Notes: generated by a model from the letters alone, not told the origin. A stretch of 64,000 nt of DNA from Takakia lepidozioides (GCA_030704615.1 CM060733.1:44952001-45016000), one strand, 5' to 3'; shown: positions 44,801 through 55,326, counted from the stretch's first letter. Numbers and translations: made by a program.

Positions 44801-46042
44801 AATGTTAGAGAAGAATGGCGCACTTACCAGGGAGTGGGATACCTTTCTTCCTCCTATTCTCTTTGCTTATTGCACTGCCGTGCATGCTAGCACCAAGAAG
44901 ACTCCTTTTGAGTTGTTGTATGGTCACAAGTGTGTTTATCCTTTGCATTCTACCCCTTTCATCTCTACTGTTGCTGATCCGGTTGATCTTGAGACCTTTG
45001 TTAAGGATCTTCATGCTCGGCATGCGGTGTCTATCCATGATGCCAAAACAAACATTGGTAGGGCTCAGCTAACCCAGGGCCATAATTTTAACAAGCGTGT
45101 CAAGTATTCTAACATGTTTCAGGTGGGACAGACCATGCGCATTCGCTAACAGCATGGCAGGCATGCATGCAAATCTAAGCTCAAGATCGACGGCTCGTAG
45201 ATTTGTCTTGGATTCTGCTAAGGAAAGTGGGGGAGAAGAGGCAAAAGATTCCCAGGAGGTGAGATGGACAGTCCCCCAAGGAGAGGACGGAATTTTTGAG
45301 AGGCATAGTGGAACCGATGCATCACAGAGCTCGGAGGATGGGGGGGATGAGGGGGATGAGGAAGAAGGTGGGGCAAGCTCTCCTCGAAGGGTGTAGGAGA
45401 GTAGTGCCCATTCCGGCTATGACAGTTAGGACACACTTGTATAGACGTGGCTTGCCACAAAATTTGCAATAAAATGTTGCATTTCATTGCTATGACAAGT
45501 CCACTGGTGCCACATTCCAACTTCACATGACCCTATTTCCGTGCCTCCTAACCCTAACACATACTTGATCTATCAGATTTTACATGGGCGGCGTGCTCTT
45601 CTTCTTCCACAAGGCTCTAATACTGAAGTGCAGGATGAACCTGTTTCCTTGACAGACTTGGTGCATTCCGAGCTAGTTTTTATCTTACATGTATCAATGT
45701 GGAGGGGCGCACGGTGGGGTGATGTCTTGATCTTCCTAGCCGATCTACTTTAGCTTGATCTTCTTCTCTTCTCAGCGGCTTAGTCTTCGTTTGCGGATGG
45801 TGACTCTTGGGGTCTTAGGACTTGACCTCTCTAGGACTTAGAAACATTTTAGTTTCATGGCATATCACCATCTGTACTCCCTGCACGGTTTTCCTGGCCA
45901 AGGGTTTTGTCCTCAGCCCAACTTGTAAGTGCCAAGTTTTTCCTTGGTAGGTTTTTTACCCAGCAGTGGAGGGTGATATTTCCCTATTATTTGTTTTCCT
46001 TCGCGGAGCTCAGGATTTTTCGTGGGGGGTAGGCTTCACAAA
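41861..46042 (+). mobile_element. Internal region of family C retroelement, lacking reverse transcriptase
   Basis: A gag-like frame runs from about 42061 (MATVRDLSYIARREGES) to 42557 and, beyond a solo LTR insertion, resumes at 43293 (NDLLCEICDEDQLWFERIER). The pol part at 44230-45149 encodes integrase: a degenerate HHCC zinc region, the core with FARVGIDFVEPL and ILTDQGKEFCNQ, and YHPQTNGLTERFNQLFAE. It is interrupted by TAA near 44332, TAG at 44611-44613 and a frameshift at about 44805. No reverse transcriptase or RNase H motifs were seen in 43500-44200, so the element is probably internally deleted and defective. A purine-rich tract (CGTGGGGGGTAGG) precedes the 3' LTR. Confidence 0.75.
42563..43287 (+). 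mobile_element. Solo LTR (family B) nested in family C gag
   Basis: This 725-bp LTR begins TGTCGCGCACC and ends CGCGACA, so its tips form a perfect 7-bp inverted repeat. It is flanked by AAGTA on each side (42558-42562 and 43288-43292), a perfect 5-bp duplication, and the gag frame continues across when one copy is removed. A truncated relative lies at 4438-4870. Several long frames in this stretch (42855-43287) are LTR shadows and should not be read as genes. Confidence 0.92.
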
Positions 46043-46484
46043 TGTAAAGCCCTATATTTGCTTAGCCTAGAAATGACCCGTTTCATCCAAACGGCGATAC
46101 ACATCCACAGTATAAATTTTTGGCATATAAAGCCGTTAGGGCGCCATCTTTATACAAAAGCCCTAGCTTTAGTGGCCCGCCGCGTAGCGAGGCGTCACAA
46201 GCCAAAGCCCATGGCGTCGCCTTGTAGCCCTAGATCTGATGAAGGGCCAGGATGTCGCCACCAGCCCAAAACTAACCCTAACCTAGATATCATTGACAAG
46301 GTCGGGGCGGTGTACTCGGGTGTTAGTGTATATGTGATTTTGGTGTACAAACTTTGGATGAGAGCTGCTTTATGTCAGATCCGTGTGTTTGATTGCCTGC
46401 TCTTTCCACTCGCCCCTTTGTTGTGAAACCTTGCTTCTTGAGAGGAAAGGAGTATATGCTTCAGGATAGTTTTAAGGCTTCACA
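46043..46484 (+). mobile_element. 3' LTR of family C retroelement
   Basis: It starts TGTAAAGCCCTATATTTGCT and ends GGCTTCACA. Against the 5' LTR its middle part (46139-46272) is the reverse complement of 41519-41651, and about 20 extra bases (TAACCCTAACCTAGATATCA) follow. The outer flank resumes gene-block sequence at about 46490 (GATAAGGAAGTTGTGG). Confidence 0.85.
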
Positions 46485-46489
46485 GGCGT

Positions 46490-46700
46490 TCGAGATAAGG
46501 AAGTTGTGGCTGGCCGATCAGGCAGATCTGCGTTTTGCAGGTGAAGTATTGGCTTGCTAAACCAGGGTTCATTAAGCAGTGTTGAGGGATCTTGGTATAT
46601 TCAACCCTTACTCCTTAACGCGGCAGGCAGCCCTGTGCCCAAGTTCAGAAAGAGGGCATATAAAGTAAAGACCTTCAAATGGGAAAGCAGGTGCACCTCC
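46490..46700 (+). pseudogene. Exon-like segment of an unidentified gene, disrupted copy
   Basis: It matches 50170-50375 closely. The plus strand codes for VKYWLAKPGF, GSWYI and KVKTFKWESRC-like phrases. Here it is separated from its upstream part (41376-41420) by the whole family C element, and a one-base insertion (AAGCAGTGTTGAGGG) shifts the frame. The function is unknown. Confidence 0.45.
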
Positions 46701-48152
46701 ACTTTCTCCAAACTGGACTCCACGTGGGGTGAGAGGTACCGGTTTGGGGCTGGGAAAGTTGCACCAGAAAGGAGGGAAATATACTACATCAGTTTCATAA
46801 GCTCTGAGACTTGGAGAGAAATTGATCAACTCAGCAGATTGATAACATATCATTACCAGATGCTTATTTCCAGTCATTTGCTGCATGCTGCAACAAAACG
46901 TACATGTTGCATCCCATCAGTAGATCTTATACTTGAAACTTGTGAATATCATTTCTGAGATTTTAAAAGGCTTCTTCGAGTCTGGTGCAATTAGTGTTCC
47001 AAAAAGGGTCCAAGTACACAAAAGTCTGAAGCCTTCGCTGAGAATCCAACACAATCCAAACTGCCAAAATGTAAGGGGGTGATTCTTTCAGGTCCTGGAT
47101 GTGTTGGCAAGTCACTGGAAATAGATCAAGTTCTGGCTGAAAGTCTGAAACAGTCTCCTCTTTGCTTTCTCTTGCACATGATAAACTGTCAAGATGCATG
47201 CAAATAAGACAGGGGTTTAGGTTGGGAGGTGATCTTCAACCAGCCAGGGGGGGGGTTGCTTGTAAAGCACAACAGAAGCCTTCCACAAAACTCATAACTA
47301 CTTTGCCAGTAAATAGGTCTCTCCAAGGGGGGTGTATTACAATAACTCAATAACACTCCTACAAAAACCACCCAGACAACTGCTCATCCAGATGCTCAGC
47401 AAAACAAAAAGCCTTCCACCCCCACCCCTCCTTCACCACAACACAGCACAATCCAATCAGCAGAGTAACAAACCTGTCAAACACCCCAGAAAAACATGAT
47501 GCAGCTTGCAATCGTTCATGTTTGTGATCCAGACACTCGCCAAGGTCAAACATTTGCACGTTGCATGTTGTTGGAGGAGCAGACGGTCAGTTTAAAACAC
47601 CACATCCATCACTGATGGGTGAACTATGATAAGCTGATGGCTGTACGTCCAACGACGGGCAGCATGCAAGTCTTTGACCAAAGTCTAGACAAACAGACAC
47701 AACCATTCACAAAAACTTCAACCCAACAAAAACTGCCATGACAACCACTCAAAGCAAAGCCAAAAAGCCTTCTGTTGAGCAGACCAAGAAAGCTTGTCCA
47801 ACACCCCAAACAACGATGAGGATTGCAATGCATCTCAAGTCACGTGCCACTGGCCAGACAACCCGTGGTGCCGAGATTCCAGAAACCGGCTACCACACCC
47901 TGCCTCTGGTAGACTATTGACAATCAGCCCCCACAGTACACTAGCCCTTCACAGTGGCTTTCTCAAGCCATACATAGGTTGGGTAGTGTGCTGTGGTGCA
48001 CCCTCCTGTTGGCTCAATTGGAGGGTCATTGATTTGATGTCAGTTGTGATATTCACTTTGGAACAGCAATTGATCAACAAATATGACAAAGATATTAGCA
48101 GGATTGCAGGTCCAAATCCCCTTCAATTGGGCCTGCTCCATCTACACATCTC
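46701..48152 (-). repeat. Paralogous block, copy C
   Basis: Parallel to copies A, B and D, this block holds the shared conserved segment (about 46900-47560) and a shortened downstream part: the phrases of the unidentified spliced gene at 39390-39850 and 53282-53830 are mostly deleted here (the sequence jumps at about 48030). Confidence 0.7.
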
Positions 48153-48247
48153 TCATTCCATTTCTTCAGCAGCATCAAACTGTTACCGCCGCCCACGCGA
48201 TTATGTTTCTTGGCATATCTCTGATTCCTCAAGAAATTAGGGTCCAT
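48153..48247 (-). pseudogene. eL29 (RPL29) exon 2, copy C, frameshifted
   Basis: The exon starts [20 protein letters not shown] after a good acceptor (GGTGGTGCAG), then loses four bases after GGN. The proper acidic tail (VDAAEEME in the intact copy) is therefore replaced by another frame. The length is 95 bases against 99 in the intact exon. Confidence 0.85.
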
Positions 48248-48472
48248 CTGCACCACCACACCAACAACTTCAGGAGATTTTGAGCACAGCATTTGCCAAC
48301 ATATTTAAGGACCAAATTTCATGCAAACTCTTATACGAGGCTCCAAACTAGACTTTTGTTCACTGACAGGGATTGAACGAGAACAGCTGGTTACAAGTTC
48401 CTGGCCTGGGCGAGAGATTCAACAAAACCAGCAATGAGAATGATGTAAAAGAAAACATCAAACTGGTTTCGC

Positions 48473-48544
48473 AGTGTAATGCGCCCTCGGGCGGGTCATC
48501 AAGTCGTGGTCGCGGAAACTCCTCGAGGACAGCTGCTTTACACT
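48473..48544. repeat. Short hairpin element, copy C
   Basis: A second copy of the hairpin described at 40015-40086, with a few substitutions. The left arm reads AGTGTAATGC. Confidence 0.7.
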
Positions 48545-48559
48545 ATGCATAAAACATAG

Positions 48560-49170
48560 ACTCTCGTTGCAGAAGCTTGCTGATGTATGGTTGTCTCATA
48601 CGTCAATAGCGTCACACACTTGTGCATAAAGTGACTAAGACCATCGTGATTTCGAGGCACACCTGCCTTCGTGAGTTCAATGTTAGGAGCTCCTGTTCTT
48701 AAAAATCACGAATTAATGTCTTTCTTTTTCTACTCTACTGGATCGTTTGAGCCCTAGTCTCGTCGAGTAAACTTCCTAAGGTCAAGGCTATCAGTCACGT
48801 CGATTGTCTGTCTCCAGTGAAGAAGAGCTCGAAAAGCGCATTACCACTCAGACGGAATCGAGCGTTCAAGCTCACCTAAAGTAACTACGACCTTGAAGTA
48901 TCTCCTTGACAAAGGATATCACACTGACTTTAAACCAAATTGCTTCTCGAAAGAAACGCAGCAGTATGCTTTCAGAAAATCTTGGACGGTGAAAAAAATA
49001 GCACTAACAGTGTGCTTCGGAGTGAGAACACAAAATATGTCATAAAGCCAAAAGATTACAAGACCTCCAAAACCTATTAGCTGATGCATTAGATTCAAAA
49101 GAATTCTCTCTGAGTCCGTCAACACGTCACCTAAGATATCTGCCACAGCCTGCGCACAAAAATGCATGGC
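48560..49170. other. Spacer of copy C with unmatched sequence
   Basis: The stretch at about 48660-49120 has no parallel in copies B or D and no coding sense that I recognise. It marks a breakpoint of the mosaic. Confidence 0.4.
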
Positions 49171-49436
49171 TCAGAGCCGGGGAGACGTGGGGATTTCATC
49201 GTAGGGGTTGTTGCGGCCCGCCAGGCGGCTGAGGCGAAGGTCCATAAGAAACTTGTGGTTGTTTTTGTCGGTGTTCCATGAGCCGTAAGCTTTCACAGCT
49301 GCGCCCAAGCCTGCTTCATCTTGTCACATTGTGCTTTGGTGGTCCGCAGATGCGTCCGCCACTTGGTATCTCTTTCCTCCGGGTCCTCCATGGATCTTCT
49401 TATCCAGGCCTCCTCAAACTCCGTTATGAATCCCAT
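49171..49436 (-). pseudogene. Second copy of the 88-codon gene, one base deleted
   Basis: It aligns with 40423-40689 along its full length. A G is missing near 49298 (TTTCACAGCTGCGCC against TTTCACAGGCTGCGCC), so the frame breaks at about residue 46. The telo-box upstream (49479-49487) is kept. Confidence 0.8.
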
Positions 49437-49554
49437 GTCGTCTCTCTCTCTCTTTTTCCCTCTCTCAAATTTCTCCCCCTAGGGTTTACTCTTGTACTTT
49501 CTCCGGCACTTTCTTCGAGGTGGAAAAGGTTGGATAATTTGTCCGTGACACACG

Positions 49555-50051
49555 TACAATGTCATACTGCATTGGTAACAGGCATGGATCTAGGAGAGAG
49601 TGTGGTATGATCATCTGTGCATGCTCGACACCGTCAAAAATCCAACTAATATCCAACTAACAAAAGACGCCATGTTTATTGAAGTAGAAAGGGAGGCACG
49701 ACGTCTGTGTGCCGTACATGTTTTTTCTTAAAAAAAAAATTGAATGGATATTCCCCAGGTGCTATTTGGCCTGGTTTTAAGAAGTAACGGATCAATCAAG
49801 TGCATGTACATGGTTCATGTGATCTTTAAGTTTTCGAAATTGTTCCCGGTGCTTTTGGAACACCCTTTCGCACAGCTTGTGTGGGGAAATATCACGAACG
49901 GCACAGACGTCACACCTCCCTTTCCACTTGAATCAACAAGGCGCTTTCTATTAGTTTGATTTTTGACGGTGTTGAGCATGCACAGATGATCAGACCACAC
50001 ACTCTCCTAGATCCATGCCTGTTACCTACGCAGTATCACCCATAACATTGT
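49555..50051. repeat. Inverted repeat, arms about 160 bp, spacer about 170 bp
   Basis: The left arm (49555-49722) is the reverse complement of the right arm (49893-50051), with shared text such as TAGGAGAGAGTGTGG and TGCACAGATGATCAGACCAC-type pairs. A third copy in the right-arm orientation lies at 41114-41310. It marks an inverted junction between block copies. Confidence 0.8.
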
Positions 50052-50127
50052 ACAAATTATTGCATACTTACTGGTTCACAGACTAGGGCTTGATGGCCGC
50101 CTTTCAGCTCTGGCATGCGGATGTACT

Positions 50128-50400
50128 TTGCAGGTGGGTGGAGGGCTAGTCGAGTATCACAACATCCATGCTGTCGCGATAAGGAAGTTATGGCTGACCA
50201 GGCAGATCTGCGCTTTGCAGGTTAAGTATTGGCTTGCTAAACCAGGGTTCATGAAGCAGTTTGAGGGATCTTGGTATATTGAAGCCTTATTCCTTGATGC
50301 GGCAGGCAGCCCTGCGCCCAAGTTCAAAAAGAGTGCATATAAAGTGAAGACCTTCAAATGGGAAAGCAGGTGTCTTTTTCCATTTTTTGGCAACAACACT
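50128..50400 (+). CDS. Exon-like segment of an unidentified gene, undisturbed copy
   Basis: The open frame reads VEYHNIHAVAIRKLWLTRQ, VKYWLAKPGFMKQFEGSWYI and KVKTFKWESRC, then meets a donor-like AG|GTGTCT at about 50370. The paralog split by the family C element (41376-41420 and 46490-46700) shows the same text, so this is the empty site. I do not recognise the protein. It is probably one internal exon. Confidence 0.45.
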
Positions 50401-50673
50401 CATAGACAATTGAGATATTGTCTTTGGAAACTATTTTCTTGGTAAGATCAACTAATTGCATTGTGTTGGAGATTATGGTAGATATGCCCATGTATTTCAT
50501 GCTCCATTTCAAGGCCACTCAAACCTATAGACCATCTGATTGATGATAAATCTATGTCAATTTTAAGTTGGAAACAGAATGATCAAAGTGGATCGACACG
50601 ATATTTCCTGTGTTGCAGCCAGACATTCCACTGTTAGCATTGGGGAAAGGGTCTGGGAGTTCCAGTCCTCCCT
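50401..50673. other. Spacer between exon-like segment and PAL remnant
   Basis: AT-rich, with no coding sense seen. Confidence 0.4.
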
Positions 50674-51750
50674 TCAACACAGTGGAGCAGAGGGCCCTTC
50701 GCAGATAGCTTCATAAATCTTCTCAATCTCTTGCCTAGGAGAGAGAGTTTTGGTGCCTGAGAGTAGCTGCGTTCCCAACTCAGCTCGGACAAAATTATAC
50801 AAGGAGTAGGTTCGGCAATCCTTAGTGCGGTTGGCCACAGAAGACAATCCTTTTGTCATATGCCTCTCGAGTTGAGGGAATTTCAGTATCCAAGCGTGCC
50901 TTCAACTCCTCTTCGATTAGTGAAATTCTGTGGAAAACAGAGGTACTCTCTGATATCTCATCCTTGGGGATCTTGAGGGCATAATCTATCAAAACTTGCC
51001 TCAGCTTTTCCATGAGGGGGTATGACTTGCTTGATGCATCATCAATGTACGTGAACACTGGCTGCTGATCCACTACCCCCAGAAGCTCCTTTTCACAAAA
51101 TCGTGATGGCTATAGTACACCATTATTGCCTGTGGAGAGTGTTTTCTTGGCCACCTGGATGACTACTTGCTTGACTTCAGCTTGCATTGTCTCTTCAATG
51201 TGTCTAAGGTCAATGGCTTGACAAAGTCCCACCAAGAAGGTTGAGCTCATAAGCTTCAGTATTTCAATGGATTCCTCTGTCTTCCTGGCAGAAACCAACC
51301 CCAGAGAATTAACATCCTGATTGTGCTGCTCGGCACTTTGCACATGAGTGGTCACTGGGTTGGCCAAGTAATTCAACTCAGAAAGGTAAGAAGCCATGGC
51401 TATCTCCCCTCCCTTCATGCATAGTCCAACTTGGGTTTGGCCCTCCGCTCAGGTTCGAGGGCAGCCCGTTGTTATAGAAATCATTGACTAGCTCTGAAAA
51501 TTGTGCAAACATGAGCTGTCCAATTGCAGCAATAGCCAAGCGCATATGTCCATGGAGACACCAATGGGTGTTCCTGCAAGTTTCCTCCATGAAGGGCTCT
51601 GTCCCCAGCAGCATCGATAAGTGGATTGTCATTCACTAAGTTATTTCCCTCTGGATAGCATGTGTTGCAAACCGAATAGTCTCCACCTGACATAAGACAC
51701 GCACAAAACATGTTACAAGACTGGAGCCAATGCCAACTCAGGGCATAGTG
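50674..51750 (-). pseudogene. Phenylalanine ammonia-lyase (PAL), C-terminal half, copy D
   Basis: On the minus strand the order is [100 protein letters not shown] and RTKDCRTYSLYNFVRAELG, ending EIEKIYEAICEG. These are all diagnostic PAL blocks in the right order, covering about 350 of some 700 codons to the true C-terminus. It is broken by at least three frameshifts (near 51640, 51418 and 50860) and an in-frame TAG near 51112. The catalytic MIO loop, in the N-terminal half, is missing. The N-terminal part is replaced near 51750 by block sequence. Confidence 0.92.
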
Positions 51751-51759
51751 AATGCATAA

Positions 51760-53275
51760 GTGAATGAACACGTCCATATTTTACTACCGCACTTCGGTCC
51801 TCATTGGGTGCATGCTTGAGTTGGGCCTATGCACAGAGTAAACAGAGAGTTCATCTTCACTGCAGAAAAGCCTCACTTGAGATGGCTACCATCTAAGTAC
51901 CACCTGCCCTGATAGCTCTCATGGCTTCTCCCCTTGCTAGTCTCGCCCATCAAGAGACTATCCAACATATTTCAAAGTGGAAGAGATTTATTGTTTAGAG
52001 GTTTTGATTGCTCATTAAAGATATTTATCTCTCAGCTAGCTGAGCTTGAAATTCTCCCACACATCATTAGTCGCATGATGCATCCCATCACTAGATCTTA
52101 GTTGAAACTTGTGAATATCATTTCTGAGATTTTGAAAGGCTTCTTCAAGTCTGGGTGATTCTTTCAGGTCCTGAATGTGTTTGCAAGAGGCTGGAAATAG
52201 ATCAAGATCTGGCTGAAAGTCTGAAACATTCTCCTCTTTGCTTTCTCTTGCAGATGATAAACTGTCAAGATGCACACATACATGCAAATAAGAGAGGGGT
52301 TTATGTTGGGATGTGATCTTCAACCAGCCAGGGGGGGTTTGCTTGTAAAGCACAACAGAAGCTTTCCACAAACAGGTCTATTCAAGGGGGATGTACTACA
52401 TTAACTCAATAACAATCCTACAAAAACCACCCAGACAACTGCTCATCCAATGCTCAGCAAAACAAAAAAGCCTTCCACCCACCCCTCCTTCACCACAACA
52501 CAGCACAATCCAATCAGCAGAGTAAGCAACCTGTCAAACACCCCAGAAAACCATGATGCACCTTGCAATCGTTCATGTTTGTGATCCAAACACTCGCCAA
52601 AGTCAAACATTTGCACATTGCATGTTGTTGGAGGAGCAGCCGGTCAGTTTAAAACACCAAATCCATCAATGATGGGTGAACTACGATAAGCTGATGGCGC
52701 ACGTGCATCACACGATTATAGTACGTGAACGGAAGCACGTAGCTTCCGCATTAGCCTGCACTACAAGGCAACCCCCTCGGTAACACGGGTACCATGCAAG
52801 TCTTTGACCAAAGTCTAGACAAACAAACACAACCATTCACAGAAACCTCAACCCAACTAAGAGTGCCATGACAACCACTCAAAGCAAAGCCAAAATGCCT
52901 TCTATTGAGCAGACCAAGAAAGCTTGTCGAACACCCCAGACAAAGATGAGGCCTACAATGCATCTCAAGCTAAGTGGCACTGTCCAGGCAACCGGTGGTG
53001 CCAAGATTCCAGAAACCCGGCTACCACACCCTGCCTCTGGTAGACTGTTGACAATCAGCCCCCCACAGTCCACCAGCCCTGACTTTCTCAATCCATACAT
53101 AGGTTGGGTAGTGTGCTGTGGTGCACCCTACTATTGGCTCGACTGGAGGGTCATTGATAACCCAATATGACACAGGAAGCAAGAGAAGTAGAGAGAATGT
53201 ACTCATAATCCATTGTTTGCCATAGCCTTGTGGCAATTGACCCCGCGCCCAGTTTGAGGGGAACACAAAGAAACA
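51760..53275 (-). repeat. Paralogous block, copy D
   Basis: The fullest copy of the array unit lies between the PAL remnant and the unidentified spliced gene. It includes the conserved segment at 51900-52620, which matches copies A, B and C, and a local rearrangement at about 52695-52785 (GCACGTGCATCACACG...) absent from copies B and C. Confidence 0.7.
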
Positions 53276-53281
53276 GATTAC

Positions 53282-53830
53282 CTTTGTCAAGGGCTGACAC
53301 AGGTCGTATGAAACATCCAAACCTGGAATCATGCAATTGATCCGAATTTTCCAGATATCCTCTAGAAATCCCTTCACACAAACATCAATCTGCTGTGTAG
53401 AGAATTTGAGAGAGACAAAGACGGAGTGGTAACAGACAGCCGCAATCCCAGGAATTGGGTAGGTGAGCATCCGTTTCAAAAGACAATGAAAGCAGAACTC
53501 CAGGTTAGACGTGCTTGATGCCTACACAGAGTGCTTCTGGAGCTATGTGTAAACCATTGACTTTCATTCCATCAGAATTGAAGGCCTGTGTAGGCCGATA
53601 GTAGAAACTACCCATGGGTAAAGGAAGCTGTAAGACAACGTAAGGAATTCTTTTCTCTACCTAGTTCTCAAAATTCACTACCTTCATATGTGAAAAACCT
53701 TTCTCCTCCATACTTCAGATAGAAACCAAATACCCATCGCAGTGAACCATTGAACAACATTTTGATGTCAGTTGTGATATTCACTTTGGAACAGCAATTG
53801 ATCAACAAATAGGGGACAGATACTAGCAGG
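53282..53830 (-). pseudogene. Unidentified spliced gene, exon remnants (best copy)
   Basis: Coding-like phrases in order on the minus strand: a first piece at about 53680-53830 (LKYGGERFFTYE, donor after it), a second from 53627 after the acceptor CTTACAG (SFYYRPTQAFNSDGMKVNGL), and a third ending at 53282 (QQIDVCVKGFLEDIWK, with donor GTAATC at 53281). Copy B (39390-39850) agrees at most positions, which argues that these were real exons. I cannot name the protein. It begins about 50 bp beyond the eL29 stop, so the two may have been fused by rearrangement. Confidence 0.4.
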
Positions 53831-53880
53831 ATTGCAGGTCCAAATCCCCTTCAATCGGGCCTGCTCCATCTACACATCTC

Positions 53881-55210
53881 TCATTCCATTTCTTCAGCAG
53901 CATCAACTTCAATGTTGCCGCCGCCCATGCGATTATGTTTCTTGGCATATCTCTGATTCCTCAAGAACTTAGGGTCCATCTGCACCACCACACCAACAAC
54001 TTCAGGAGATTTGAACACAGCATTTGCCAACATATGAAGGACCGAATTCATGCAAACTTATACGAGACCCAAACTAGACTTTTGTTCACTACAGGGAGTT
54101 CATGATTCATTCATAGAAACCCGATTATTACATTCCTCTGACATTAATCCGCACAATGAACTCCACTTTACAGGAGCCATAGGTTAGGGTTGTTGCCCTG
54201 CGAAGGAGATGGGACAGCTGGTTACAAGTTCCGCCCGAGGGCAAGAGAGATTGAAACAACCAGCGATGGAAAAATGATGTAAAAGAAAATAAAGTTATCC
54301 GTGAAGTGCCAAAAACTGGGGACGAGTACCCTGAGTTTGGCCAAAAGTGGGGAGGAGATAACAAACTGGAGACCAAACTGATACAAAGGAAAAAAAAACA
54401 AGGGATGAAGCTAGTTTTCTCACCAAAACTGGTGGTTCAAACTAGTTTCATACCCAGTTTGGGTTTTGCCGAGCTGCACGCCCCGCGACGCCGAGCGACC
54501 TGCGAGCTGCAAGCTGCAAGATCCTGTCAAGGAGTAGGACCATGCCCAATTTCACAAACTCGGGCACAGTTTAGCAAACTCGTGCCCAATTTTGCTGACT
54601 TTACGTTTGCACTCAAACTGGGGATGAAACACGAGTTAGAGGTCCAAACTAGGACCAAACTGGGCATGACTTTAAGGATAGCTTTATATCCAAACTGGTT
54701 TCGCAGTGTAAAAGCGCCCTCGGGCGGGTCGTCAAATCGTGGTCGTGGAAACTCCTCGAGGGCAGGTGCTATACACTATGCATAATGCATAGACTCGTTG
54801 CAGAAGCTTGCTGATCTGATGTATGGTTGTTCATATTTCAATAGCGTCACACACTTGTGCATAAAGCGACTAGACCATCGTGTGATTTAGAAAGCTAGTG
54901 TGTTTCTCATACGCCTAATCGGTGTGATGTGAGTAGTATGACAGCAGGGGAGGCAAGAACATGAACATCTCCACAAGCGCAGCATAGTTCATGGAGAGCA
55001 ACCGAGATGACTTTTACGCCTCCAACTCCCCTTCTTCAACAATTACTGCTTCGTACAACAAGTTACAATCTTCATGTCAAAGCTGAGGTTCTACAAACAA
55101 TAGCTTACCCCTTTTCTGGAGGTGTACTTCTGCTTCTTAGGCTTCTTGATCCCGTTCCTGTGCGCCTTGTACGACTGGTTGTGCGCTGTGTGATTCTTTG
55201 ACTTCGCCAT
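53881..55210 (-). CDS. RPL29: 60S ribosomal protein L29 (eL29), two exons, intact
   Basis: Exon 1 is 55109-55210 (34 codons: [20 protein letters not shown]..., ending SRKG) with donor GTAAGC at 55108. Exon 2 is 53881-53979 (32 codons and [23 protein letters not shown], ending AAEEME) after acceptor GTGCAG. The intron is 1129 bases and in phase 0. The 66-residue product is small and very basic at its N-terminus, as expected for eL29, a peripheral protein of the large cytosolic ribosomal subunit (plant homologues are about 61 residues). Both splice sites are canonical and no stop or frameshift is present. Two telo-boxes upstream (55327-55335 and 55396-55404) fit a plant ribosomal protein promoter. 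Copies B and C are broken, so this is the likely functional member here. Confidence 0.95.
54292..54692. repeat. Insertion in the eL29 intron made of CAAACTGG-like repeats
   Basis: Copies B and C pass directly from GTAAAAGAAAA-type sequence to AAACTGGTTTCGCAG, but copy D has about 400 extra bases here. They contain about ten scattered phrases such as CAAACTGG, CCAAACTAG and CAAACTGGG. No gene is read from the 159-codon frame that crosses it. Confidence 0.65.
54705..54776. repeat. Short hairpin element in the eL29 intron, copy D
   Basis: A third copy of the hairpin at 40015-40086, with small changes in both arms (AGTGTAAAAGC and GCTATACACT). Confidence 0.7.
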
Positions 55211-55326
55211 CACAACAAGCTCACCAACCCAAACTGTTCAGAGCATGAATCCGACCTTCGACCTGACCTTGATGTTGGAGACCTCACAGCGAGCCGACTA
55301 GTGAAGAGAGATCGGGACTCTGAACC

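Noticed and set aside
54306-54785. 159-codon frame in the eL29 intron
   Set aside because: It is made of CAAACTGG-like repeats and the hairpin element, and lies inside a confirmed intron on the other strand.
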